From the NCBI GenBank assembly GCA_002293665.1, contig DBDQ01000126.1, positions 260-24,606 of the forward strand: a stretch of 24,347 nt of DNA, read 5' to 3'. The notes under the pieces are model-generated. The model worked only from the letters and a program-made list of their open reading frames with translations, was not told the origin of the DNA and ran no database searches. Source of the DNA: Alistipes sp. UBA928 (GTDB taxonomy: Bacteria; Bacteroidota; Bacteroidia; Bacteroidales; Rikenellaceae). Position 1 is the stretch's first letter, and the number at the start of each line of letters is the position of its first letter. The translations under genes were made by a program, and so were the position numbers. This document shows, in pieces, positions 1 to 9,000 of this stretch.

Positions 1-245
1 GGGCCGCTCTTCATGACGTTTTCGGGCACTATGGCGTCGAAGTGGCGGGTGACGATAGCGTCGGCCTGCGCGTCGCGTTCCCAGATGTAGTCGGCGTTCA
101 GCGCCGTGCCGATGTGAAACCTTCCGGCCAGCGACTCCTTGAGCGCCGGGGCCTCGCCCCCGTTTGTGCCCGCGCCTCCCGCGCAGCCGTAGGCGGTAAG
201 TGCCGCGATCATTGCCGCCCCCGATACGTAAAATCTCCTTTTCAT
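1..245 (-). CDS. GH10 endo-1,4-beta-xylanase lipoprotein, N-terminal part (cut by window edge)
   Basis: The first 81 codons are visible and the reading frame runs off the left edge, so the gene is partial because of the window. The N-terminus has a basic start (MKRR), a hydrophobic stretch and Cys21 in TAYGC, which fits a lipoprotein signal peptide with a slightly irregular lipobox (Ala at -3). After a Gly-rich linker, residues 42-81 show the GH10 beginning: RFHIGTALN, then FDAIVPENVMKSG, matching the family's G-x-A-x-N and F-x-x-x-x-x-EN-x-M-K segments around the first barrel strands. GH10 enzymes hydrolyse internal beta-1,4-xylosidic bonds by a retaining mechanism; the catalytic glutamates lie beyond the window. 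The gene follows the symporter by 18 bp and is probably the last visible gene of the leftward xylan operon. GH10 assignment is by pattern recognition over a short stretch but the motif is characteristic. Confidence 0.85.
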   Translation of the reverse strand, partial: MKRRFYVSGAAMIAALTAYGCAGGAGTNGGEAPALKESLAGRFHIGTALNADYIWERDAQADAIVTRHFDAIVPENVMKSG

Positions 246-263
246 AATCTTTACAGTTTATTG

Positions 264-1688
264 TTATTGTTGTTTTCCGCTACCGGCCCTCTGTTCGATC
301 TCCAGGTTGATGCGGTCTATCACGTCGTCGTCGAGTTCGTATTTCGAGATGATGAACATGGCCACCACCAGCAGTATCGCCGGAATGACCGCCACCAGCC
401 ACAGGATGCCGTGTTGGGCCTGGGCCGATTGTGCCACGCCGTTGGTTTCGTCGTAGCCCACGAAAGCCAGCACCAGCCCGGGAACAACGCCCCCGAGCGC
501 CATGCCCGCCTTGTAGAAGATGCCCGTCAGGGCGTTCACTATGCCCGAGATGCGGCGGCCGCTGGTGTGTTCGCCGTAGGAAATGACCTCGGGGATCAGC
601 GCCCACATGTAGCCCGTGGCGACGATCACGCCGGTCGACTTGACGAACTGGGCCACGAACACAAGCCAGATCTGCGACTTGAGGGCCGGGATCACCGAGA
701 TGGCGTACAGCAGCCCCATGCCCACGATGGCCACCGACAGGAAAGCGTAAAACATCTGCTTCTTGCCGATCCACCGTTTGATGGCCGGCACCATCGGCAT
801 GAAGATGAACGCCGGGACCGAGCCCAGGGCCATGAAGTAGGGCATCATGTCGGGCGCGCTGACGTTGTAGATCATGTAGTACGATCCGGCGGTGTTGCTG
901 ATGGCCATCATGGCGAACGCCGTGATGAAGAACAGCGCCACGACACGCAGCGGGCGGTTGCGCAGAAATTCGGTCCACAGGTCGGAGACGCGAACGTTCT
1001 CCGCCTCTTTTTTCGCCATCACGACCCGCTCCCTGGTCTGCGTGTAGCAGAAGATGAGCAGGGCCAGGCCCACGATCGCGTAGATGGTCATGGTGGTGAA
1101 CCACGCTCCGCTCGAAGCCGCCGTGTTGGTGTTGCCGTCGGGCGACAGGAACTTCACGAGGGTCGGCACACCGTAGGCCACCGCCAAACCGCCGAGGTTG
1201 GCGAAGAACATGCGGGTCGAGGTGAGCTTCGTTATCTCGTGCGTGTCGCGCGTGAGCGAGGCGTTGAGCGCACCGTAGGGAACGTTGACCAGGGTGTAAC
1301 ACATCGACAACCCCACATAGGTGATGTAGGCGTAGAGCAGCGAGCCGGAGAAACCGTTCCAGAAACAGAGTATGGCGAACCCCGTGAGCGGGATGCCGCC
1401 CAACACCAGATAGCTGCGGTATTTGCCGAGGCTCGGGTTGCGCTTGTCCACCATCGCGCCGACGATCGGGTCCCAGATCACGTCGACTATGCGGACGATC
1501 AGGAACATCAGCGCCGCGGCGGCCGAGGGGATCCCGAAAACGTTCGTGTAAAAGATCAGCAGGTACATGCTGACCGTCTGGTAGATGAGGTTTTGCGCCA
1601 GGTCTCCCGAGGCGAACCCGACCTGCTGGACGGCGGACAGTTTGTGAAAACCGTTGGCCTCGGATGTTGTCAGTGTTTTAGCTCCCAT
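264..1688 (-). CDS. GPH-family (glycoside-pentoside-hexuronide) cation symporter, probably for xylosides or xylose
   Basis: A 474-residue inner-membrane transporter of the major facilitator superfamily, with about 12 hydrophobic segments. Residues 25-55 (GDLAQNLIYQTVSMYLLIFY then TNVFGI) and 70-91 (VIWDPIVGAMVDKR ending in GKYR) are typical of the GPH/MelB-YicJ-XynP group, including the conserved Asp73 and the cytoplasmic loop after helix 2. The family couples sugar import to Na+ or H+. The gene lies 11 bp after the esterase and 18 bp before the GH10 xylanase, so it is probably co-transcribed with them, and that context points to xylo-oligosaccharides or xylose as substrate. The exact substrate cannot be read from the sequence. 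The ATG at 1688 is preceded by AACAGAAT with no Shine-Dalgarno sequence, as is usual in Bacteroidota. Confidence 0.88.
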   Translation of the reverse strand: MGAKTLTTSEANGFHKLSAVQQVGFASGDLAQNLIYQTVSMYLLIFYTNVFGIPSAAAALMFLIVRIVDVIWDPIVGAMVDKRNPSLGKYRSYLVLGGIPLTGFAILCFWNGFSGSLLYAYITYVGLSMCYTLVNVPYGALNASLTRDTHEITKLTSTRMFFANLGGLAVAYGVPTLVKFLSPDGNTNTAASSGAWFTTMTIYAIVGLALLIFCYTQTRERVVMAKKEAENVRVSDLWTEFLRNRPLRVVALFFITAFAMMAISNTAGSYYMIYNVSAPDMMPYFMALGSVPAFIFMPMVPAIKRWIGKKQMFYAFLSVAIVGMGLLYAISVIPALKSQIWLVFVAQFVKSTGVIVATGYMWALIPEVISYGEHTSGRRISGIVNALTGIFYKAGMALGGVVPGLVLAFVGYDETNGVAQSAQAQHGILWLVAVIPAILLVVAMFIISKYELDDDVIDRINLEIEQRAGSGKQQ

Positions 1689-1699
1689 ATTCTGTTAAG

Positions 1700-3784
1700 T
1701 TAGTTAGTTGTCTGCTGTGATGAGGTCGGGTTGCGCGCCTCGAACGTCGAGGCGGGGATGCCGTCGCGGTCTTTCAGGTTGGCATCCACCGGGTCGCCCG
1801 CCCAGGCGTAACGCACGGCTACAGGCCGGGTGACCGACGGGTTCCACACCTTCACCGTGTTGCCTCTCAGCACCACCGCCCTCGCGGGTCTGTATTGTCC
1901 GTCGGCCCCGGCTATCTCGAAACCTCCGAGCCGCAGGTTGGGATAGATGTCGGCCCCGAGGCACAGGAAGTCTACGATGGCGGCACCCTCCTCGACTGTC
2001 ATTCTGTCGAACAGCGGGCCGGTGCCGCTCACCCCTTTCTCGCCGAACACCACGCGCCTTGCCTCGAGGGCGAGACGCCGGGCGACGGTCTTTTTATTCA
2101 TCGGGTGAATGTCGTTCCATTCGCCCGCGTCGAGTATCGTGGCCATGCCGGTGGCCGGTATGCGCAGCGTCTGACGTTGCACGTCCCTCATCTCGGCCCA
2201 ACCGCTGGATTCGTTCTCGGAGTGGAATCCGCTGCCCTCCATCATGTTGGGCAACTGCACGTAGAGGAACGGCTTGAGAGGGTCGTTCCACTCCCTTCGC
2301 CAACCTTCGATCAGGTCGGCCATCATGTCGCGGTATTCGGCGGTGCGTCCGGTGTTCGACTCGCCCTGATACCACAGGAATCCGCGCAGGGCGTAGTTCC
2401 TGACGGGTGCCACGACGCCGTTGTAGAGTCCGGTGGGCGAGTTGTTCGACGGTCTCGGTGCGATATTCGCGCGACCAGCGCCGCCACCTTCCGTTCTCGG
2501 GGCGGGCGGAATCTGTGCTCCGACCCGGTATTTCCAGTCGCCGCTCAGGTCGATCTCCCAGCCCGGCGTTCCGGCCGGTGCCGGATCGTCGATTTTGTCT
2601 ATCTGCTGTCCCCATGGCTCGCGGCCGATGAAGAGTTTGTAGGGTTTCTGCTCAACGAATCCGCCGTTGCCCGAGTTGCTTGTCACGCGGGTTACGATCA
2701 CGTTGCGCCCCTCGCGGAGTACTCCCGCCGGCACGGGGTAGACCCGCGGCGGGTATTGATAGGTGACGTTACCCACGAAGGTGCCGTTGACCCACGTCGA
2801 GTCGGAGTCTACGATCGTCCCCATGCGCAGGGTGGCGCTGCGTGCGGCGGCCTGCTGTGCGCTGAGCGTTACCTCTTTGCGGAACCACATCGTGCCGGGC
2901 ATGCGCTCGACGCCCTTTTCGCTCCAGTATCCGGGTATCGACATGGTGTCCCACTCCGAGTCGTCGATTTCGGGACGGAACCAGCGGCCCACGCCGGGAT
3001 CGTTGTCGTTCATCGGGTTCGATCTCGGGCGCGCGGCGGCGGGTGTTGCAGCAGCGGTTGCGTTACGCAGGCTGTCGAGGTATCCCGGACGCGAGAAGAG
3101 CTCCACCTGAGCCCACGGATCGGGATACTTCCGCATATACTCGGGGCTCATCCACGCCTCGATGGGCGAGCCCCCGACGGCGTTGTGGATCAGTCCCACG
3201 GGCACGCCGTAGCGATCGTACATCTCGCGGGCGAAGAACAACGCGAGCACCGACAGGTTGGCGATTTTATCGGCCATGGCCGGAACCCACTGTCCTTCGG
3301 CGTCGGCCTCCTGCCGTCCGAAAGCGGTTTTGGTTTGTACCCGGAAATATCGGATATTCGGATAATTGAAAGCCCTGATCTCGTCGGCATAGAGGTCCAT
3401 CACGCGGTAGACGAACGTCTCCATGTTCGACTGGCCCGAGCACATCCACACGTCGCCCAGGAGAATGTCGCTCAGCACGATCTCGTTTCCGCCGCCCCTG
3501 TTACCGCTCACGATCATGGTATAAGGGCCGCCGGGAGGCAGTGCGGGCAGTTGTATGCTCCATTCGCCCCGCCGGTCGGCCCTGGTGGAATATGTTTTGT
3601 CTTGAAAAGTCAGTTTTACGGTCTCCCCGGTGTCGGCCCAGCCCCATATTTTGAGGGGGATATCTCTTTGTAACACCATTCCATCGCTCACGAGGCGCGG
3701 CAGAGTCACCTTTGCCCCGGTGTTAAAAGTTGCGGCTGCCAGCGTTACCGCAAGGCACAGTACCATTTTAAAAATCCGTTCCAT
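1700..3784 (-). CDS. Secreted carbohydrate O-acetylesterase with split SGNH fold (sialate O-acetylesterase/CE20-like), probable acetylxylan esterase
   Basis: A 694-residue secreted protein with an N-terminal signal peptide (about 1-24). Residues 25-112 look like a beta-rich domain (LPRLVSDGMVLQR, IWGWADTGE), as seen at the start of Bacteroidetes sialate O-acetylesterases. The SGNH hydrolase core begins at CSGQSNME with probable nucleophile Ser119, continues through HNAVGGSPIEAW (200-211), is interrupted by a beta-sandwich insert at about 265-425 (EIDDSEWDT, MWFRKEVTLS, WVNGTFVG), and resumes with FLWYQGESN (469-477) and DAGEWNDIHP carrying probable Asp558/His560. Such enzymes remove acetyl groups from sugars. 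Beside GH10 and a xyloside symporter the likely substrate is acetylated xylan; the usual database label, sialate O-acetylesterase, is probably misleading here. A low-complexity Ala/Asn/Pro linker lies at about 241-266. It is followed by the symporter after 11 bp. Confidence 0.82.
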   Translation of the reverse strand: MERIFKMVLCLAVTLAAATFNTGAKVTLPRLVSDGMVLQRDIPLKIWGWADTGETVKLTFQDKTYSTRADRRGEWSIQLPALPPGGPYTMIVSGNRGGGNEIVLSDILLGDVWMCSGQSNMETFVYRVMDLYADEIRAFNYPNIRYFRVQTKTAFGRQEADAEGQWVPAMADKIANLSVLALFFAREMYDRYGVPVGLIHNAVGGSPIEAWMSPEYMRKYPDPWAQVELFSRPGYLDSLRNATAAATPAAARPRSNPMNDNDPGVGRWFRPEIDDSEWDTMSIPGYWSEKGVERMPGTMWFRKEVTLSAQQAAARSATLRMGTIVDSDSTWVNGTFVGNVTYQYPPRVYPVPAGVLREGRNVIVTRVTSNSGNGGFVEQKPYKLFIGREPWGQQIDKIDDPAPAGTPGWEIDLSGDWKYRVGAQIPPAPRTEGGGAGRANIAPRPSNNSPTGLYNGVVAPVRNYALRGFLWYQGESNTGRTAEYRDMMADLIEGWRREWNDPLKPFLYVQLPNMMEGSGFHSENESSGWAEMRDVQRQTLRIPATGMATILDAGEWNDIHPMNKKTVARRLALEARRVVFGEKGVSGTGPLFDRMTVEEGAAIVDFLCLGADIYPNLRLGGFEIAGADGQYRPARAVVLRGNTVKVWNPSVTRPVAVRYAWAGDPVDANLKDRDGIPASTFEARNPTSSQQTTN

Positions 3785-3877
3785 AATTGCTCAACTATTT
3801 TCTACAGGTGAAAGTCCTTGTGGCGCGCAGTTCGAGGGTAGTATCGAATTCTAACGAAAAAAGTTTCACTTTCGGCA

Positions 3878-3885
3878 CAAAAGTA
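3878..3885 (-). promoter_or_regulatory. Bacteroides-type promoter (-7 element) for the esterase-symporter-xylanase genes
   Basis: Read on the minus strand, this is TACTTTTG, an exact match to the Bacteroidetes -7 consensus TAnnTTTG. A TTG-containing -33 candidate (TTGC) lies 20 bp upstream, inside the 3' arm of the preceding terminator hairpin. The predicted start would leave a leader of about 90 nt before the esterase ATG at 3784. The overlap with the terminator suggests that the genes after susD have their own start of transcription. This is inference from consensus only. Confidence 0.45.
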
Positions 3886-3950
3886 AATAAAAAACAAACA
3901 GGGTTGCAAGGAAGGTGTAGAGAAAATCCCTTACAACCCTGTTTTGTTCT
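3886..3950 (-). terminator. Rho-independent terminator after susD
   Basis: An inverted repeat: 3891-3910 contains ACAGGGTTGCAAGG-like sequence and 3929-3949 holds its complement (CCTTACAACCCTGTTTTGTTC), with a loop of about 18 nt and one mismatch in the core. On the minus strand the stem is followed directly by a T-rich tract (GTTTGTTTTTTATTT). It lies about 75 bp after the susD stop and should reduce read-through from susCD into the esterase gene. SusCD messages commonly end or are attenuated at this point. The remaining intergenic sequence (3785-4023) shows nothing else except the promoter at 3878-3885. Confidence 0.75.
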
Positions 3951-4023
3951 TGGAAATCAATTCAAACTAAACTAACCTATTTAACCTAAAACCTGAAGGT
4001 CCGAAATAAGTGGGGTACATTCA

Positions 4024-5991
4024 TCAATACCCGGGGTTCTGATAAGCATCCAGATCGGCCGCGCTCACACCCACCATGGCGTCGAGCTGACCTTGCGGAA
4101 TCGGTCTCAGATAGTACTGCTTGAGAATAGTACGGGTATTCGCCTTGGCGTCGTGCTTGTCGCGGTCGGCGATTTGGTATTCCGAAGCGTATTCTTCCCA
4201 TTTCTGGGTGCGGGTGAGGTCATACCAGCGATAGCCTTCGCCGTAGTACTCGCGCGAACGTTCCATCAGAATGTAGTCAATGTCGATCGTGGCGGGAGTC
4301 GCGGCAACCATTGCGGCGCTGTTGTCGGCAATGTGGTTGGGACCGGTCACAGCGTAGAGGCTTTCAGAGTTTTTGTGAACCCACTTGCCGGCCCTTGCGC
4401 GAATCACATTGACCAGATCCCTTGCGGAATATCCGCTCTCCACGGTGGCACCTTTGACGGCTGCTTCGGCGGCGATCAGATAGAATTCCGAGAACATGGC
4501 GAGCTTTTGCGGACGCGGGCTCGAGCCGTTGAATCCACCCAATTGGTTGGCGGGGTGGTCGGTACGCTGCAGGCCAATCTTCCAAATGATCGGGAAGAGG
4601 TGGCGGTTGATTGCTTTGGGCTCTATCACCCAAGCCGCTTCGCCCGCCATTACGCCCGCGCCCACGTTGTTTTGGCCAGCGCCGTCGGGGTATGTGACGG
4701 CACCTGCCGCTTGATCTTCGTGCAGAAACTTGACGATGGGTTCTCCCGGACGCACGGTCAGACCGTTGGCATTCTTCAACGACGCGATATTGGCCGACGA
4801 GGCGTTTTTCTGCCAGTTGGCGAACATGGTGGTCACGAAAGTGGTTTCGAAACGCGAGTCATTTTCCTTATCGGCGAAGGTCTTCTTAAACACTCCGATA
4901 GGCGGTGCCTGGCGCGACCATGGGCGTCCGTACTCCTGAACGGCTTCGCGGTAGAGCGACTGAACGCTTTTCCCTTCATTGTCCTGGCTGCGGACCGTGT
5001 CGTACTGCCAGGTCGTAAAGAAGAAGTGATAGTACACCCTGTCGGCGTTGTTGCCTGCGTTGAAACCGCCATACTGAGTGTTCTGGTTGTGATCCACGTA
5101 GAACAGCATCTCCTGATTGCGGTCGTTGGCAGCCAGATGCGCTTCGAAGAACGAGGGCATCAGGCCGTAGGGGCCGGGATTCTTAATCGCTTCGAGAGCC
5201 ACGTTATACGCCATCTGGAAGTATTCATGTGCAGTTTTCCCATCGGGGTCGGTGCGCGGGGTCTCCGGATAGGTGGGAATGCCGTTGGGATTCTCCAGCC
5301 ACCACGCATAGGTCAGATAGGCCTTCGACAGGAACAGACGGGCAACGTTTTTGGTGACCGTACCGGTCGCGCGGGGCGAGTCGGGCAAATCGGCCACGCC
5401 TTTCAGCAGGTCGGGGAAGATAGCCTTGGTGTAGACTTCGGGAACGGTGTTGCGTTTCGAATTGGTAGAGGGGGTGTTGTTGAACTTCAACTCGCCCGAA
5501 CCCAGATCGAGGGGCGCGCCGCCCATGGTGGTCACCAACAGGAAATAGCGGTAAGCCCTGAAGAAGTTGGCTTCTGCCAGCAGTGCGGGAGAGATGCCTG
5601 CGGCCGTTCCGTTTTCGAGGATACCGTTCACGTCGTTGATGGTGCTGAATGCCGCGTTGTTCCACACCCTGCCGGCGGGGTCGTTTTGAGCAGTGAATAT
5701 CGAACCCCAGCCGTTAGTAAGGTCGATGTTGTTCTGGTTGCCGTCGGCCAGCGAGCCGTAGGTCGTCTCGTCGGTACCCACCTGGGTGAACGAGTAGTAG
5801 TAGTCGCCGTGGAGCGCGCGGAGGCTTTCGTAGAGAGCGGAAATACCCATCTCTACTCCCCTCGTGGTCTTGAAGTAGTCGGGGGTGTATGTGGCACGCG
5901 GCGTCTCTTTCAACAGGTTGGTACAAGCGCTCGTCGAGAGCACTGCAATAAGAGCCAATCCGCCTAATATTAATCTGTTTTTCAGTTTCAT
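4024..5991 (-). CDS. susD: SusD-like surface glycan-binding lipoprotein
   Basis: A 655-residue SusD/RagB-family outer-membrane lipoprotein. The signal peptide ends in LSTSAC with lipidated Cys23, followed by TNLLKETPRATYTPDYF and a helical N-terminal region (EMGISALYESLRALHGDYYY) typical of SusD. The segment LLAEANFFRAYRYFLLVTT (about 145-165) is the family's conserved alanine/arginine-rich helix, and the C-terminal part has the RSREYYGEGYRWYDLTRTQKW block. SusD caps the SusC channel and binds the oligosaccharide. It starts 19 bp after susC, is slightly longer than the usual 500-600 residues, and ends with tandem TGA stops (4026-4021). Its ligand is inferred to be a xylan-derived oligosaccharide from the neighbouring xylanase, esterase and xylose genes. 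Confidence 0.95.
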   Translation of the reverse strand: MKLKNRLILGGLALIAVLSTSACTNLLKETPRATYTPDYFKTTRGVEMGISALYESLRALHGDYYYSFTQVGTDETTYGSLADGNQNNIDLTNGWGSIFTAQNDPAGRVWNNAAFSTINDVNGILENGTAAGISPALLAEANFFRAYRYFLLVTTMGGAPLDLGSGELKFNNTPSTNSKRNTVPEVYTKAIFPDLLKGVADLPDSPRATGTVTKNVARLFLSKAYLTYAWWLENPNGIPTYPETPRTDPDGKTAHEYFQMAYNVALEAIKNPGPYGLMPSFFEAHLAANDRNQEMLFYVDHNQNTQYGGFNAGNNADRVYYHFFFTTWQYDTVRSQDNEGKSVQSLYREAVQEYGRPWSRQAPPIGVFKKTFADKENDSRFETTFVTTMFANWQKNASSANIASLKNANGLTVRPGEPIVKFLHEDQAAGAVTYPDGAGQNNVGAGVMAGEAAWVIEPKAINRHLFPIIWKIGLQRTDHPANQLGGFNGSSPRPQKLAMFSEFYLIAAEAAVKGATVESGYSARDLVNVIRARAGKWVHKNSESLYAVTGPNHIADNSAAMVAATPATIDIDYILMERSREYYGEGYRWYDLTRTQKWEEYASEYQIADRDKHDAKANTRTILKQYYLRPIPQGQLDAMVGVSAADLDAYQNPGY

Positions 5992-6010
5992 ATTCTGTGA
6001 TTTTTAACGG

Positions 6011-9000
6011 TTAGAAAGAAAGATTTACGCCGAACAGGTAGTTCTTCGAGAAGGGAACGCCGCCACCCTGTCTGAGAATACGGTTCGTACCCTGGGTGAT
6101 GTCGCCACCGGAGTATTCGTTGGTGGAGGGACGCAGGCCGGTCTCCTTCTTGAACGGAGAGAAGAACACGAACGGATTCTGAACCATTGCGTAGAAGCGT
6201 ACATTCCTGAAGCCGGCGGCGCTCAGCCACTTGCGGGGCAGCGTGTAACCCAGAGTGATGGTGCTGATGCTCAGGTGCGATGCGTCGAAAATGGCGTGTG
6301 AATCGAGATACTTAATGTTGTCGCCGCTCCTCAGTCCGTAGGGATTGGGCCACTTGGCGCCGGTGTTGTCGGGCCTCCAGTAGTCCACGTCGATATTTCC
6401 GCGACGTCCGCTCAGACCGTTGTTGTAGCCGCCGCCGTCGTAGTATCTCGAAATGAACAGGCCGCCGCTTTGGAACGTTCCGATGATGGTGAGGTCGAGA
6501 TTGTTCCATGCAACGCGGGTGTTGAATCCACCGGTGAAGTTGGCTTCGGGATTGATGATCTGACGGTCGTCATCGTTGATCCTTCTCATGGGTTCACCGT
6601 TATCCTTGTAGCCTCCGGTGTATTTCACGCGAATCGAACCGGGCGATGTGCCGGGCTCGTATATCTGCATATGCTCGTCGCCTTCCTGCCACAGACCGAT
6701 GGATTCGTGCATATAGTAGACGTTGATCGGGTAGCCCACGAACCAGGCGTTGCCCTTATTTTCCATAACACTCTTACCGTCGGCCGACAGAGCGACCAGC
6801 TTGTTGCGGTTGATAGAGAGGTTCACGCCCGCGGTCCAGTTCCAACCGTTCTTGTTGTCAATGATGGTTCCGTTGAGCGACAGTTCGAAGCCCTTGTTCT
6901 GGGTGCGTCCCACGTTGGCAGTGTAGGAGCCCACACCGCCCGATGCGGGCAGAGAGACGCGCTGGAGCAAGTTATGGGTCTTCTGAGTGTAGTACTCGAT
7001 GGTACCCGACAGACGGTTGCGGAACAGAGTGAAGTCGATACCGTAGTTCCATGTCTGAGTGTACTCCCAGCCCAGGTTGGGGTTGGCCAACTGGTCGAAG
7101 TAGAGACCGGTAAGGAGGCTGCTGCCCAGGTTGAGCTGGCGCGTTCCCAGGCGGCCGAGTGTCGAGTATTCGGGAACGGCCTGGTTGGAGGTCTGTCCGT
7201 AACCGACTCTCAGTTTGAGGGCGTCGAGCCACGTTACACTCTGCATGAAGTTCTCTTCGGAGATGTTCCAACCGACCGAAACAGCCGGGTAGGTGTGCCA
7301 CTGATGGCCCGGAGCCAGACGCGAAGAGCCGTCGGAACGGATAGCCGCCGAGATCATGTACTTGCTGTCGTAGGAGTACATCACACGACCCATGTAGGAG
7401 AGCAGACCGCTCTGAGTGTACCTCTGCTCGCCGGGCAATACCGACACCGAGAGGTCTTCGACAGCCTGACCGATGTTCCAGTACAGCATATCCTCGTTGG
7501 GATAGTCGCGGCCCTGCATGCGATTGTGGTGGTAGATGGTCTGTTCGGCACCGAACAGAGCAACCGCGTTCACGCTGTGCTTGCCGTTGAACACGCGGTC
7601 GTAGGTCAACAGGTTCTCCACCGACCAGTTGACTCTCCAGTTCTGATTGACCTGGGCTGTAGACACTTCGTTTTCGTTGGCGCTGCCCAGACCGCGACCC
7701 GTGAACTGACCACGAAACGAGTTCATGTAGTTCAAACCGACGTTGATGCGATACTTGAGGCCTTCCATCCAGGGAGCCTTAATCTCGGCGTACAGCGTGT
7801 TGAAAGTACCGAACCTGCGGTTGTCGTCTTTCCACCTGTATGCATTGTCTTCCATCACCTTGCGGGTGCTCACGAAGAAGTTGTCGGTAGCAGCCGAAAC
7901 GACTCTTTTCAGAGTACCGTCGGCATTGAACGGATCGGCCAAAGGAGACATTTGGTAGTTGACGCCGAACTGCCCTCCTTCGGTGAAGTTGTAGTTGGTA
8001 TTGGAGTTCATACCGATGCGAACCCACTTGCCGATTTCGGTGTCTATGTTGGCCCTAAGGGAGTAACGCGTGAAGTTGTTGACGGGCACCACGGCCTGCT
8101 CCTTATAGTAGGTGGTACCGAAACTGTAAGACGAGGCGCGGCTACCTCCCGAAACGCCTATGTCGTGGCTGGTGACCCAACCCTGGCGAAGTACCAAATC
8201 CTGCCAGTCGGTGTTGTTGCCCTGTGCTTCGTCCGCACCGAGGCTCGTGTAGAGGCCGGTGGTATTGGGAGCTCCTTTCAGGTACTCCTTGAGTGCGTAG
8301 AGCTGGTCACCCGTCATAAGGTCGAGACGTTCGGCGCTCTTCACTCCGTAGTAGCCGTTGTAGGTGAGGGTTGCCGGACGTTCTTCGCCTCTGGTACCGC
8401 TCTTGGAGGTGATGATGATCACACCGTTGGCACCGCGCGAACCATAGATGGCGGTCGACGAGGCGTCTTTCAGGATGTCGAGCGACTTGATATTGTTGGG
8501 GTCGATGTCGCTCAGACTGCCCGAGAACGGTATGCCGTCGAGTACGATCAGCGGGTCGTTGCTCGCGGTGAGCGAACGGGTACCGCGGATACGAATCTGC
8601 ATCGGTTCACCGGGACGCGCCGAAGTGGAGCTCATCTCCACACCCGCGACACGACCCACCAGAGCGGTGGTGATGTCGCCCGCGGGAACTTCGCGCATGG
8701 CTTCACCGCCCATCGAGGCGACCGAACCCGTGACGGCCTCACGACGCTGGGTACCGTAGCCGATCACTACTACCTCTTCCACCTGCTGGCTGTCGGGGTC
8801 CATGGAGATGTCGATGCGGCTTCTTCCTGCCACATCGACTGTCTGGGGAAGGTACCCGAGGAAAGAGAATACCAGTCTCCCCTGAGACGGCGCCTGGATG
8901 GAATAATCTCCGGTTGCGCCGGTAATCACACTTGTGGTGGTGCCGTCGACGCTCACGAGCGCTCCGATAAGCGGCTCTCCGTCAGCACTCCTCACAGAAC

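Noticed and set aside
42..1703. Long plus-strand open frame (553 codons) opposite the symporter
   Set aside because: It is antisense to a clear GPH transporter, starts inside the GH10 gene, and has a low-complexity His/Arg/Asp-rich composition typical of a GC-rich antisense frame.
1895..3673. Long plus-strand open frame opposite the esterase
   Set aside because: It has no recognisable motif; the opposite strand has a signal peptide and SGNH motifs. It is an antisense shadow.
4093..5967. Long plus-strand open frame opposite susD
   Set aside because: Antisense shadow of a certain SusD gene; no domain recognised.
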